A stretch of 64,000 nt of DNA from contig JAVJRE010000003.1 in assembly GCA_040218575.1 (NCBI GenBank), positions 124,001 to 188,000 on the forward strand, read 5' to 3'. The first letter of the stretch is position 1; every line of letters starts with the position of its first letter. The notes beneath the pieces were generated by a model. The model searched no databases. It saw nothing but the letters and a program-made list of their open reading frames with translations, and was not told the origin of the DNA. The translations under genes were made by a program, and so were the position numbers. Below are positions 18,084 to 27,751 of the stretch, in pieces. Origin of the DNA: Alphaproteobacteria bacterium (GTDB lineage Bacteria; Pseudomonadota; Alphaproteobacteria; JAVJRE01).

Positions 18084-19324
18084 GACGCCACGTCATCCGG
18101 CCGGTCGAAATAGCCGTCAAGGACGCTTGCGTAGATGGCAGTGAGCCGTTCTATGTCGGTCACGGGCACCTGTTCGTCCACCTGATGCATGGTGCGTCCG
18201 GTCAAGCCGAATTCCACCACGGGGCACAGGCGACGGATGAAGCGGGCGTCGGAGGTGCCGCCGGAGGTGCTGAGTTCAGGCTGGCGGCCGGTGTGGCGGG
18301 CGACAGCCTGGCTGACCACATCGCTGAGACGGCCGGGCGCGGTGAGGAAGGACTCCCCGCTGACCCGCACCGTCAGGTCATAGCGGGCCTCGGCGCCAGC
18401 CGCCTGGTCGAAGGTGCGGCGCAGCCAGTCTTCCAGCGAGCGGCCGCTGTGCAGATCATTGAAACGGATGTTGAGCGTGGCATGGGCCGCGGCTGGAATG
18501 ACGTTGGTTGCGGCATTGCCCACATCAATGGTGGCGACCTGTAGCGAGGAGGCCTGAAAATGGGCGCTGCCCTCGTCGAGCGGCGACTCCAGCACGGCCT
18601 GCAGCATGCACAGCAGCCGGTGAACCGGATTGTCCGCCAGGTGAGGGTAGGCGATATGGCCCTGGCGGCCATGCACCGTGAGCCAGGCGTTGAGACTGCC
18701 GCGCCGGCCGATCTTGATCATCTCACCCATGTGGTGCGGGTTGGTCGGCTCACCCACCAGACAGGCATCGGGACTCTGGTCATGGGCGGCCATCCAGTCG
18801 AGCACCCGGTCGGTGCCGTTGACGGCCGGTCCCTCCTCGTCGCCGGTGATCAGAAGGCTGACGCTTGCCGGCGGTGCGTCGCTGGCGCGCGCACTGCGCC
18901 AGCGATCAAAGCCGGCGACAAAGGCGGCGACGGCCCCCTTCATGTCGGCGGCGCCGCGACCGTGCAGGACATCATCAATGATGGCGCCGGCGAACGGATC
19001 GTGGGTCCAGGCGGCGGTGTCGCCTGGCGGCACTACGTCCAGATGACCGGCGAAGCAGAAGTGACGGCCAGGCGCGCCATGCGGAGCGAGACCTGTGTCA
19101 CCGGCCGGCGCGCTGTCCCAGCGGGCAAAGAGGTTGTCCACATCGGGAGTGCCGGTGGTGGCGAAGGGCAGGCGCGTACAGGCAAAGCCGAGACCGGTAA
19201 GGACGTCCTGCAGGGCATCGAGGCATCCGCCGGCGTCTGGCGTGATGCTGGGGTGGCGGATCAGGCGCTGGGCCAGGGCAATCGCGTCTACGCCCTGGGC
19301 CGGCCCGTCCGGGCGTGCAGCCAT
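18080..19324 (-). CDS. dapE: Succinyl-diaminopimelate desuccinylase
   Basis: This M20 metallopeptidase-fold enzyme removes succinate from N-succinyl-LL-diaminopimelate in lysine and peptidoglycan synthesis. The 414-residue product shows the di-zinc site motifs [24 protein letters not shown] and [13 protein letters not shown], plus [11 protein letters not shown] near the C-terminus. It is about 30 residues longer than typical, mostly from a Gly/Ala loop at about 75-88. The start overlaps the dapD stop by one base. Confidence 0.95.
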   Translation of the reverse strand: MAARPDGPAQGVDAIALAQRLIRHPSITPDAGGCLDALQDVLTGLGFACTRLPFATTGTPDVDNLFARWDSAPAGDTGLAPHGAPGRHFCFAGHLDVVPPGDTAAWTHDPFAGAIIDDVLHGRGAADMKGAVAAFVAGFDRWRSARASDAPPASVSLLITGDEEGPAVNGTDRVLDWMAAHDQSPDACLVGEPTNPHHMGEMIKIGRRGSLNAWLTVHGRQGHIAYPHLADNPVHRLLCMLQAVLESPLDEGSAHFQASSLQVATIDVGNAATNVIPAAAHATLNIRFNDLHSGRSLEDWLRRTFDQAAGAEARYDLTVRVSGESFLTAPGRLSDVVSQAVARHTGRQPELSTSGGTSDARFIRRLCPVVEFGLTGRTMHQVDEQVPVTDIERLTAIYASVLDGYFDRPDDVAS

Positions 19325-20199
19325 CAGGTGCGCAGCAGCTCGTTGATGCTGGTCTTGGATCGGGTGCGTTCATCCACCCGCTTGACGATGACCGCGCAGT
19401 AGAGCGATGGACCGGGCGACCCGTCTGGCAGGGGCCGGCCGGGAAGGTTGCCGGGGACGACCACGGAATAGGCCGGCACCCGGCCCATGAAGGTCTCGCC
19501 GGTGGCGCGATCGATGATCCGTGTGGAGGCGCCGATATAGACGCCCATGGACAGGACGGCTCCGTCCTCCACGATGACGCCTTCGGCCACTTCTGAACGC
19601 GCGCCGATGAAGCACCCGTCGCCGATGATGACGGGACCGGCCTGCAGTGGCTCCAGCACGCCGCCGATACCGACGCCACCGGACAGGTGGCAGTTGCGGC
19701 CGATCTGGGCACAGCTCCCCACCGTGGTCCAGGTGTCCACCATGGTGCCTTCACCCACATGGGCGCCGAGATTGACAAAGCTGGGCATCAGAACGACGCC
19801 AGGGGCGATATAGGCGGAACGACGGACGATGGCGCCGGGCACCGCACGGAAGCCGGCCTGGCGGAACTGGTCGCCGCTCCAGCCCTCGAACTTTGACGGC
19901 ACCTTGTCGTACCATGACGTGTCCTTGCCGGGACCGCCGGCGATGGGCGCCATGTCGGTCAGGCGGAAGGACAGCAGCACCGCCTTTTTCAGCCACTGGT
20001 GGACCTGCCAGCCACTATTGGCGTCGGCCGCGCCGTCACGGGTGGCGACCCGGTAGGTACCGGTGTCTAGGCCGGCAAGAGCCGCATCAACGGCCTCCCG
20101 CACCTCGCCTTTGGTGGTGGCGGTGAGGCTGGCGCGGTCTTCCCAGGCCTGATCAATGATGGGCTGAATCTGGCGCGCTTGCGCATCGTTCGCGGACAT
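19324..20199 (-). CDS. dapD: 2,3,4,5-tetrahydropyridine-2,6-dicarboxylate N-succinyltransferase
   Basis: This enzyme makes N-succinyl-2-amino-6-oxopimelate, upstream of DapE in the succinylase branch of lysine synthesis. The 291-residue protein has an N-terminal helical domain and a left-handed beta-helix of hexapeptide repeats ([37 protein letters not shown]). The ATG at 20199 (MSANDAQ) is favoured over an upstream start that adds basic residues. The presence of both dapD and dapE shows that the succinylase route is used here. Confidence 0.96.
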   Translation of the reverse strand: MSANDAQARQIQPIIDQAWEDRASLTATTKGEVREAVDAALAGLDTGTYRVATRDGAADANSGWQVHQWLKKAVLLSFRLTDMAPIAGGPGKDTSWYDKVPSKFEGWSGDQFRQAGFRAVPGAIVRRSAYIAPGVVLMPSFVNLGAHVGEGTMVDTWTTVGSCAQIGRNCHLSGGVGIGGVLEPLQAGPVIIGDGCFIGARSEVAEGVIVEDGAVLSMGVYIGASTRIIDRATGETFMGRVPAYSVVVPGNLPGRPLPDGSPGPSLYCAVIVKRVDERTRSKTSINELLRT

Positions 20200-20292
20200 C
20201 GGGCGAGTCCTTCGGGCTATCGGAAAAGAGGCTGGCAAGATGTGCTAACCCGCGGGGTCAAGTCAATTGCGGCTGCGTCTGGCCGGTGCCGA

Positions 20293-20985
20293 TCAGGTGG
20301 CGGCAGAGAGGTGGTCGGCGGCGAGGGACAGCCAGGCCTTGAGATCGACCGCGGTGTTGTGGATGTAAGGCGCCGGCTGGCGGTCGACATCGGCGGCGCC
20401 GATGTCGAGCCACACGGTGGTCATGCCCAGCTCTGCCGCGGGCGGCAGGTTCCTCCGCAAATCGTCGATCATGACCGCGTCCGCCGGCAGCAGGCCATGA
20501 CGCGCGGCCAGACGGGCATAGCTTGCCGGCGCTGGCTTGGGCACGAAGTCGGCGGCGGCGATATCGAACACCGCCGAGAAGTGGCGCGCGATATCCAGTC
20601 GCTCCAGAACCGCCTGGGCATGGGCCACCGACCCGTTGGTGAAAACCAGCTTGTCCCCGGGAAGGCGGGCCAGCAAAGCGTCGAGGGCAACGTCGGCCGC
20701 GAGCACACTGTAGTCGAGGTCGTGGACGTAGGTGAGATAGGCGACGGGATCGATCGCCCGTTCGGCCATCAGACCCAGCAGGGTGGTGGGATAGCGCGCC
20801 AGCAGGTCCCGCCGGCAGGCTTCGGCCGCCGTCGGGTCGAGCCTCATTTCACGCGCAATATAGTCGCGGATGCGCTGGCGCGTCTGGCCGAACAGGCCGC
20901 TGCTGGCGGGGTAGAGCGTGTCGTCCAGATCGAACACCCAGGCACCGGTACGGGCCGGCAGACGCAGATGGCTCCCATCGGGCAT
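20293..20985 (-). CDS. HAD-family phosphatase, pyrimidine 5'-nucleotidase-like
   Basis: This 230-residue HAD hydrolase has nucleophile motif DLDDTLY at residues 19-25, motif II TNGS, a KPAP lysine and motif IV MIDDLRRNL. The four-helix cap follows motif I directly, as in the Sdt1/SSM1-like pyrimidine 5'-nucleotidases commonly found in alphaproteobacteria. The substrate is inferred. It lies 93 bp upstream of dapD on the same strand and could share its transcript. Confidence 0.83.
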   Translation of the reverse strand: MPDGSHLRLPARTGAWVFDLDDTLYPASSGLFGQTRQRIRDYIAREMRLDPTAAEACRRDLLARYPTTLLGLMAERAIDPVAYLTYVHDLDYSVLAADVALDALLARLPGDKLVFTNGSVAHAQAVLERLDIARHFSAVFDIAAADFVPKPAPASYARLAARHGLLPADAVMIDDLRRNLPPAAELGMTTVWLDIGAADVDRQPAPYIHNTAVDLKAWLSLAADHLSAAT

Positions 20986-21106
20986 GGCGGTTCCTGGCGC
21001 TTGTGATGTGGCGGTTCGTTATCGGACGCCGCACCCCTGGAAGCGCTGAAATGCCGGCTTTCCGGGCCTTATGCAAGCCTCTGCCCCGGTGCAGGGGTAT
21101 CCATGA

Positions 21107-21121
21107 CTAAGCCTTCCTTAA
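21107..21121. promoter_or_regulatory. CtrA-like box upstream of the c-di-GMP operon
   Basis: The sequence CTAA-GCCTTCC-TTAA matches the CtrA consensus TTAA-N7-TTAA at seven of eight fixed positions. It lies 76 bp upstream of the EAL gene, in one of the few intergenic gaps here that contain TTAA. Binding is inference only. Confidence 0.35.
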
Positions 21122-21197
21122 CGCCCGCCATGAGAGTCTGGCGGCTGAATCGGATTCGGTCCGGGGCCAGGCCCCGCTGTAGCGCCGGCGGAGACTC

Positions 21198-22910
21198 ATG
21201 ACTGTCTTAGAAGCAGATCGCAGTCGTATGGGCGCAGAAATCAGTGCGTTGCGCGCCGAGCGGGACCGCTTTGTTGCGCTGGCGTTCTGTGCCGCCGACA
21301 TGCTGCTGGAGATCAATGCCGAGCGGCAGGTGAGCTTCACATCGGGCGCTACTGTCGCCATTACGGGCCTGTCCGCCGACAAGCTGATGCGCCGTCCCGT
21401 CGCCGCCCTGGTGTTCGCCGCCGACCAGCCAAAGCTCGATTCGTTTCTAAAACAGCTTGGCCTTTCCGGCCAGCGTTTGCTGACCCGCTTACGGTTCAAC
21501 GGACCGTTCGGGCCGACGGCACCGCTGGCGGTGGCCGGATACAGCCTGCCGCAACTGGCGGACCGTCTGTTTTTGACCTTGCGCTGGATTAACGATGCGG
21601 CGCCACCGCCCGCCGACAGCCGGCGGGACCCGGCCTCGGGCGTACTGGATACGCTGAGCTTCTCTGAACAGGTCGGCCATCGGGTGGCGCATGACCGCAG
21701 CGGCGGTCTGCCGCAGCGCATGACCATTCTGGAAGTGGACAATCTGCCGCCGCTGATCAAGCGGCTGGACGAAGCGCGGCGGGCGGAACTCAGCAAGACA
21801 ATCGGTGACATTCTCAAGTCCAATTCCACCGGCGGCGACACCGCCGCCCGCTTCGACGATACGCGGTTTGGCCTGATGCATGGCGCCGGGGTCGACATTG
21901 CCGGCCTGTCGCGACGAATCGAGTCGGTTGCCAGCAAGCTCGACCCCAGGGGCCCCGGCCTCAGCGTACAGCCAACCACGATTGACCTGGACGACGGTGG
22001 CGGCGGGCCGGAGACGGTCCGTCGCGCCCTGCTCTACACCATTTCTGAGTTTTGCCGGCAGGAGGGCCAGTTTGAAATACGCCGGCTGTCCGACAGCCTG
22101 CCGCAACTGGCGGTGGAAACCGACCGCCGTCTGGCCGCATTGCACCGGGTCATCGCCAAGCGGGAATTCACCATCGCCTTTCAGCCCATTGTCGACCTGC
22201 GCAGTCGCATCCCGCACCATTTTGAGGCGCTGGTCCGGTTTGACGACGCCAGCCTCGCCGGGTCGCCCTATGAGTTCATTGTCTTCGCCGAGGAGGTGGG
22301 CCAGATCGCGGAGTTCGACCTGGCCATGTGCGAAATGGTCCTGCAGCGTCTGCAGGACGCCTGTCGCGACGGCTATCGCTATATGATTGCCGCCAATCTA
22401 TCCGGCCGCTCGCTCGAGTCGGCGGACTTCGTTGCGCGTTTGCACGCCTTGCTTGAGCGCTATGACGATGTGCGCGATTCGATCCTGTTCGAACTGACTG
22501 AATCGGCCCACGTCACCGAGATCCAGTCGGTGAATGAGGTGCTGCAATCGTTGCGCGCCCGCGGCCACAACATCTGTCTGGATGACTTTGGCACCGGCTC
22601 CGCCGCGTTCCGCTATCTCAGCACGCTGGACGTGGATGTTGTGAAGATTGACGGCGTGTATGTGCGCGAGGCGATGAGCAACGTCAAGAGCGGGGCCATG
22701 ATTCGCGCCCTGTCCGGATTGTGCCACGAACTGGGCATCGCCGTGGTCGGCGAAATGGTGGAGGACGAACGCTCCGCCTCCTTTCTTGAAGAAAGCGGCG
22801 TTCGCCTGGGCCAGGGGTCTCTGTTCGGTATGCCGCAGTCACAGCTTGGCGAATTTGCCGCGCCGCGCCCGGCCCTGTTCAGCCGCGGCCCGCTGCGCGG
22901 CCGGCTGTAG
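21198..22910 (+). CDS. EAL-domain c-di-GMP phosphodiesterase with degenerate GGDEF-like region
   Basis: This 570-residue cytoplasmic protein has an N-terminal PAS-like domain (about 20-130), a GGDEF-like region (about 150-265) and an EAL domain (about 318-560). In the middle region RFDDTRFG (218-225) stands where GGDEF would be, so cyclase activity is not expected. The EAL domain looks competent: EALVRF at 343-348, Asn400, Glu432 in FELTES, DDFGTG at 462-467, Lys483 and a GQGSLFG loop at 538-544. It should cleave c-di-GMP to pGpG. It begins an operon with the GGDEF gene 14 bp downstream. Confidence 0.88.
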   Translation: MTVLEADRSRMGAEISALRAERDRFVALAFCAADMLLEINAERQVSFTSGATVAITGLSADKLMRRPVAALVFAADQPKLDSFLKQLGLSGQRLLTRLRFNGPFGPTAPLAVAGYSLPQLADRLFLTLRWINDAAPPPADSRRDPASGVLDTLSFSEQVGHRVAHDRSGGLPQRMTILEVDNLPPLIKRLDEARRAELSKTIGDILKSNSTGGDTAARFDDTRFGLMHGAGVDIAGLSRRIESVASKLDPRGPGLSVQPTTIDLDDGGGGPETVRRALLYTISEFCRQEGQFEIRRLSDSLPQLAVETDRRLAALHRVIAKREFTIAFQPIVDLRSRIPHHFEALVRFDDASLAGSPYEFIVFAEEVGQIAEFDLAMCEMVLQRLQDACRDGYRYMIAANLSGRSLESADFVARLHALLERYDDVRDSILFELTESAHVTEIQSVNEVLQSLRARGHNICLDDFGTGSAAFRYLSTLDVDVVKIDGVYVREAMSNVKSGAMIRALSGLCHELGIAVVGEMVEDERSASFLEESGVRLGQGSLFGMPQSQLGEFAAPRPALFSRGPLRGRL

Positions 22911-22924
22911 GCGAGGCGGCCAGC

Positions 22925-24721
22925 ATGACCCCGCCGCAGGGCTCCGAAACCGTCACGACAGAGACGCCGGCGGAGAGCTGCCCGGCAGGTCCGCCGCCGC
23001 AAACACGGTTGCCGGGGACCTCGGCGGCATCGGTTGAGCTGTTTGCACCGGGCGGGGTCCTTCAGCAGTGGCCGGCGCCGGCCTGGCTGATGGACCGCCG
23101 GGGGCGGCGCCTGGTAGCTAATGATGCGGCGGGCGGCTGGCTTGAGAGCCTCGGCGACAGCGCCCGCGATGAGCTGGCGAGCCGTGCCATAGAGGTTGCC
23201 GCCAGCGGCAATCCGGCGCGGCTCAGCCTGACGATCGGCGAGGGCGAGGCGCGGCGGCACCTGGCCGTCAATCTGGGCCGGCTTGACGGTGGCGATGTGC
23301 TGGCGCTGGCCCATGATGTCAGTTTCGAAGGCAATCTGCGCGGCGCGCTGGTGGATTCCCGTGCGCGGTTCAAAGACCTGGTGGAAGTGTCCAGCGACTT
23401 TGCATGGGAGTGCGACGGAGCGGGACGGTTTGTCTTCGTCTCCGCCCGCGGTGCGCTGGGCTGGTCGGCGGCGGATCTTACGGATCGCATGGCCCGCGAT
23501 CTGATTTGCCCGCCACCGGAATGGGCGGCCGGAGATGATACGCTTGCGGTAATCCCGTTCGAGACCCACGTGCCGGTTGGCGAATGTGTGGTGTGGCTGC
23601 ACACCGCCGAAGGTGGCGCGGCATGCCTTGCCCTGTCGGCCATGCCGTTGCGCGACCGTCATGGCGCCCACAGCGGCGTACGGGGCATGGGCCGGGACAT
23701 TACGGTTGAGCGCCGACAGAGCCATGCGCTCGACGAGGCGCGCCGCCGGGAGCAGGCGCTTGGCGCCATTGTGCGGGCGATGCATGAAACGGTCGACCGC
23801 GGCGAGATGCTGCAGACAGCGGCGCGGGCGCTGACCCACGGCCTGGCCGCCGCCGGTGTCGCCCTTCTGCAGCCGGATGACACGGGCGCCATGGCTCTGG
23901 TTGCCGGCTGCGGCGAACCGCCGGTGAGCGATGACGCATGGACCGATATAGCGCGGCAGGCACGCGGCGGACTTGTTGCGCTGGAGTTTGCGGAATGCTG
24001 GGCCCTTGCCCAGGAGACTGTTTATCGGGGGTCGGCCAACGGGCTGATTGTGGCCTGGTTTGACAGCGGCACGACGACGGACGGCCATGGCGCCTTTGCC
24101 CGTTCGCTGCTACCCGACGCCGCCCACAGCATGGCGCTGGCCTTCGAACAGGCAGCGCACCAGGAGCGTCTGGAGCGACTGTCACAGGTTGATGAGCTGA
24201 CCGGCCTGGCCAATCGCCGTGCCTTTATGAACGCCATGGTCCGCCGGATCGCCGCGGCGATCCGTAGCGGCCGGCCGGGCGCCCTGGTCTATGTGGATCT
24301 GGATAACTTCAAGTCGGTCAATGACCATGCCGGCCATGCGCGAGGCGACGAGGCGCTCCGTGCTGTGGCGCGATTGTTGGAAGGGCGGACGCGGAGCAGC
24401 GATATCGTGGCCCGTGTGGGCGGCGATGAATTCGCTCTGTGGCTCGATGAAATCGACACCGATGCGGCGGCTGACCTGTGTCGCGATATACTGCGGGGAG
24501 CCTATGAGTTGCGGCGGTTCAGCACCGCCGGCGCGCCGCCGCTTGGCTGTTCCATTGGTCTGGCGAGCTATGACCCGAGCAGCGGCGAAAGCGCCAGCGC
24601 CCTGATGGCGCGGGCCGATACGGCGATGTACGCGGCCAAGCGGGCGGGCAAGGGCCAGTTGCGGCAGGCGACTGATGATAGTGTGGCGAATCCCGGCCCG
24701 GCCAGTGCGGTGCAGCCATGA
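22925..24721 (+). CDS. PAS-GAF-GGDEF diguanylate cyclase
   Basis: This 598-residue cytoplasmic enzyme is predicted to make c-di-GMP from two GTP. It has a divergent N-terminal sensor region (about 38-135), a PAS domain (about 143-262), a GAF-like domain (about 275-412) and a C-terminal GGDEF domain (about 420-585). The active site GGDEF is at 499-503. An inhibitory I-site RSSD (490-493) lies exactly five residues before it, so product feedback is expected. No membrane helix is seen, so signals are probably cytoplasmic. Its stop overlaps the next gene's start by four bases. Confidence 0.92.
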   Translation: MTPPQGSETVTTETPAESCPAGPPPQTRLPGTSAASVELFAPGGVLQQWPAPAWLMDRRGRRLVANDAAGGWLESLGDSARDELASRAIEVAASGNPARLSLTIGEGEARRHLAVNLGRLDGGDVLALAHDVSFEGNLRGALVDSRARFKDLVEVSSDFAWECDGAGRFVFVSARGALGWSAADLTDRMARDLICPPPEWAAGDDTLAVIPFETHVPVGECVVWLHTAEGGAACLALSAMPLRDRHGAHSGVRGMGRDITVERRQSHALDEARRREQALGAIVRAMHETVDRGEMLQTAARALTHGLAAAGVALLQPDDTGAMALVAGCGEPPVSDDAWTDIARQARGGLVALEFAECWALAQETVYRGSANGLIVAWFDSGTTTDGHGAFARSLLPDAAHSMALAFEQAAHQERLERLSQVDELTGLANRRAFMNAMVRRIAAAIRSGRPGALVYVDLDNFKSVNDHAGHARGDEALRAVARLLEGRTRSSDIVARVGGDEFALWLDEIDTDAAADLCRDILRGAYELRRFSTAGAPPLGCSIGLASYDPSSGESASALMARADTAMYAAKRAGKGQLRQATDDSVANPGPASAVQP

Positions 24722-26025
24722 GCGCAGCGGCCGATACAGCCATGGCCAGCAGCGGCGGCGAGGCCTATGAGCAGGCCAAGCATGTGGCCCGGCACGGTGC
24801 GGAAGGACAGCGCACCCTGTTGGCGGAGCGGCAGGACGCACCGGCGGAAATCCTGTTCTACATGGCCGAAGACGCCGCTCCGGCGGTGCGTCGGCGGGTA
24901 GCGGAGAACCGCAGCACGCCACGCCATGCGGATCTGATTCTGGCGACGGACGAAGACGCGGGCGTACGCAGCGGCCTGGCGCGGAAGATCGCCCATCTGC
25001 TGCCGGACCTGGACCGGCGGGGCCGCGACCGGTTGCGCCTGATGACCGTCCAGGTGCTGGAGACACTGGCCCGCGATCAACTGGACACCGTGCGCCAGCT
25101 CGTGGCCGAAGCGTTGCAGGACGTGGCCGCCGCGCCGCGCCAGATCGTGGTGGACCTGGCGCATGATCCGGTGCTGGCGGTCTCCGCCCCGGTACTGGAG
25201 CATTCGCCGGTTCTGACCGACGATGATCTGCTGTCGGTCATCGCCAAGGGGGCGGCGGCGGGCGCTCTCAAGGTCATCGCGCGGCGCGGCGACATCGCCG
25301 AGTCTGTTTCGGCGGCGATTGCCGCCGGCCCTGACACAGACGCGATCTCTGCACTGCTGGCCAACCGCAGCGCGCAGGTACGCGAAGACACGCTTGACGA
25401 TCTGATTGAACGCAGCGAGGCGGTCACGGAACTGCAAGCACCGCTGGTCAGCCGCGAGCGGATGCCCAGCCGGTTCCTGGTCAAGCTGGCGATGTTCGTC
25501 GCCGACCATTTGATCGGTGTGCTGCAAAAACGCTCCGATATTGACGAGGCAACCGCCAGTCGCCTTGGCGAGGTGGTGCGCCGGCGCATTGCCGCCGGTG
25601 GCGCACCGCTTCCCGTGGCCGAGCGCGATGACGAGGAACCGCCGGCGGTGGAGCCGGCGAAAGCGGGCCATGGGCAGTCCGACACGTTCTACGAAAACGC
25701 TCAGAAGCTGCACGAAAAAGGCAAGTTGACCGAGAAGGCGCTGCGCGCCGCCCTGGACAAGGGAGATAACCGGTTCGTCATCGCCGGCCTGGCGGTTCTG
25801 GGCGATCTGCCCCTGTCGTCGGTCGGCCAGATCGGACGCTCAAAGAGCGCCAAGGCGGTTGTGGCGTTGGCCTGGAAGGCAGGGCTGAGCGCGGAGTTCT
25901 CAGTGGGTCTGCAGGGGCGCCTGGGACCCATACCGCGCCATGAACGGCTGTTCCCCAAAAGCGACGGCGGCTATCCCCTGAGCGACGATGACCTGGCCTG
26001 GCAGCTTGAGCTGTTTATCGGTTGA
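24718..26025 (+). CDS. DUF2336 domain protein
   Basis: This 435-residue protein is made largely of HEAT-like helical repeats (for example DAPAEILFYMAEDAAPAVRR). It carries the DUF2336 pattern common in Rhodospirillales and other alphaproteobacteria. No catalytic motif is visible, and a scaffold or partner-binding role is an inference from the repeat fold. Its ATG overlaps the stop of the diguanylate cyclase (ATGA), so the two are translationally coupled and the protein may be part of the c-di-GMP circuit. Its stop abuts the stop of the convergent argB with no spacer. Confidence 0.85.
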   Translation: MSAAADTAMASSGGEAYEQAKHVARHGAEGQRTLLAERQDAPAEILFYMAEDAAPAVRRRVAENRSTPRHADLILATDEDAGVRSGLARKIAHLLPDLDRRGRDRLRLMTVQVLETLARDQLDTVRQLVAEALQDVAAAPRQIVVDLAHDPVLAVSAPVLEHSPVLTDDDLLSVIAKGAAAGALKVIARRGDIAESVSAAIAAGPDTDAISALLANRSAQVREDTLDDLIERSEAVTELQAPLVSRERMPSRFLVKLAMFVADHLIGVLQKRSDIDEATASRLGEVVRRRIAAGGAPLPVAERDDEEPPAVEPAKAGHGQSDTFYENAQKLHEKGKLTEKALRAALDKGDNRFVIAGLAVLGDLPLSSVGQIGRSKSAKAVVALAWKAGLSAEFSVGLQGRLGPIPRHERLFPKSDGGYPLSDDDLAWQLELFIG

Positions 26026-27006
26026 TTATTTCCTGCCGATCAGTGTGCCGGCGCCGCGTTCGGTAAAGATCTCCACCAGCAGGGCATGGGGCTGGCGTCC
26101 GTCAAGGATGACCGAAGCCTCGACGCCGTGGTCCACCGCATCCAGGCAGGTTTCGATCTTGGGGATCATGCCGCCGGAAATCGTGCCATCGGCGATCAGC
26201 GCGCGGGCCTGTGCCGCGGTCATGTCGGTGACCAGCGTACCGTCGCCGTCCAGCACACCCGCCACATCGGTCATCAGGTAGAGCCGCGTCGCCCGCGTCG
26301 CCGCCGCCACGGCGCCGGCCACCGTGTCGGCATTGATATTGTAGGTCGCGCCATCGCTGCCGAGGCCGATGGGCGCGATGACCGGAATGATCTCTGACTG
26401 GCGCAGTACCTGCAGGATATTGGGATCAACCTGTTCCGGTTCCCCGACAAAGCCCAGATCAAGCACCTTTTCGATGCTCGAATCCGGGTCGCGCCGGGTG
26501 CGTGTCAGCTTTTTTGCCCGGATCAGGCCACCATCCTTGCCGGACAGACCGAGCGCCATGCCGCCGGCGGCATTAATAGCGGTGACGATCTGCTTGTTGA
26601 TGGCACCCGACAGCACCATTTCGACGATTTCCACCGTTGCCGCGTCGGTCACCCGGAGGCCGTCCACATAGCTGCTCTTGATAGCCAGCCGCTCCAGCAT
26701 GCTGGTGATCTGCGGCCCACCGCCATGAACAACCACCGGGTTGATGCCCACCTGCTTCAACAGCACCACGTCGCGGGCGAACTCCGCCGCCCGCTTTTCA
26801 TCACCCATGGCGTGGCCGCCATACTTGATGACAAAGGTCTTGCCTGCGTGACGCCGCATGTAGGGCAGCGCCTCGGCCAGGGTCAGGGCCTTTTCAAACC
26901 ACTGGTCCATACCAGCCCCGCTATTGGCCGAGGGGGCATTGGCTGAGGGGTCGCTGCTCATGCTGTCCGCTTTCATCGTATCGGCAAGGTCCGTTTCCTG
27001 CGCCAT
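26026..27006 (-). CDS. argB: Acetylglutamate kinase
   Basis: This enzyme phosphorylates N-acetylglutamate in arginine synthesis and is commonly the feedback-regulated step. The sequence has [28 protein letters not shown] and [14 protein letters not shown], all typical. The start is uncertain: ATG at 27006 (used here; a GTG at 27009 precedes it) gives 326 residues, while ATGs at 26976, 26961 and 26910 would shorten the tail. Family homology begins only around [18 protein letters not shown] (26910). The intervening stretch is low complexity with a repeated PSAN. It follows engB at the end of the rpmH cluster. Confidence 0.95.
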   Translation of the reverse strand: MAQETDLADTMKADSMSSDPSANAPSANSGAGMDQWFEKALTLAEALPYMRRHAGKTFVIKYGGHAMGDEKRAAEFARDVVLLKQVGINPVVVHGGGPQITSMLERLAIKSSYVDGLRVTDAATVEIVEMVLSGAINKQIVTAINAAGGMALGLSGKDGGLIRAKKLTRTRRDPDSSIEKVLDLGFVGEPEQVDPNILQVLRQSEIIPVIAPIGLGSDGATYNINADTVAGAVAAATRATRLYLMTDVAGVLDGDGTLVTDMTAAQARALIADGTISGGMIPKIETCLDAVDHGVEASVILDGRQPHALLVEIFTERGAGTLIGRK

Positions 27007-27024
27007 CACCGGTAAATTTGCAAG

Positions 27025-27717
27025 TCAGCCGTGGTCGCCGCCCGTGACTCCGGGCATGGCTGCGGCCAGTCCGGCCAGGGCCAGCCGCAACTCCGGAATG
27101 CCGTCGCCGGAGACAGCAGAGGTGGCGATAATCTCGGGATGAGCGGCGGGGTGGCGACGGATGGCGTCGGCCACATCCGTCATCACCACGGCCAGCGCGC
27201 GCGGCGGCACCTTGTCGCATTTCGTCAAAATCACCTGCCAGGACAGCGCCGCCTCGTCCAGCACGGTCATCACCTCCCGGTCGGAGTCCTTGAGGCCGTG
27301 CCGGGCGTCCACCAGCAGGCAGAGACGGCGCAACGCCTGCCGGCCGCGCAGATAGTCCCGGACCAGACGGGTCCAGGCGGCGACTTTCGTGCGCGACACC
27401 CGCGCATAGCCATAGCCCGGCAGGTCCACCAGCATCAGCCGGTCCGCCAGATTGAAGAAATTGAGAGTCTGGGTGCGGCCTGGCGTATTGGAGGTGCGGG
27501 CCAGGTGGTGGCGGTTGGTCAGGGCGTTGAGCAGGCTCGATTTGCCCACATTGGACCGGCCGGCAAAGGCGACTTCCGGCAAACCGACCTCGGGCAGGTC
27601 TTCGTAGCGGGCCACCGAGATGACCAAGTCGCAGGTCTGGGCAAACAGCCGGCGTGCGGCATCGCCGCCGAGCGCCTGGTCCGGTGCGGGGCCGTCATCT
27701 TCGCCCTGACTGGTCAT
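27025..27717 (-). CDS. engB: Ribosome biogenesis GTP-binding protein EngB (YsxC/YihA)
   Basis: This 230-residue GTPase is needed for assembly of the large ribosomal subunit. G motifs are G1 GRSNVGKSS, G2/G3 region TPGRTQTLNFF and DLPGYGYA, G4 TKCDK and G5 TSA. The ATG at 27717 (MTSQGEDD) is chosen because it leaves a 34-bp gap after yidC; a longer frame would overlap yidC. The yidC-engB-argB order is a known alphaproteobacterial arrangement. Confidence 0.95.
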   Translation of the reverse strand: MTSQGEDDGPAPDQALGGDAARRLFAQTCDLVISVARYEDLPEVGLPEVAFAGRSNVGKSSLLNALTNRHHLARTSNTPGRTQTLNFFNLADRLMLVDLPGYGYARVSRTKVAAWTRLVRDYLRGRQALRRLCLLVDARHGLKDSDREVMTVLDEAALSWQVILTKCDKVPPRALAVVMTDVADAIRRHPAAHPEIIATSAVSGDGIPELRLALAGLAAAMPGVTGGDHG

Positions 27718-27751
27718 GGAAGGCTCCGCCGCTTGCCGGCAGGACGCGACG

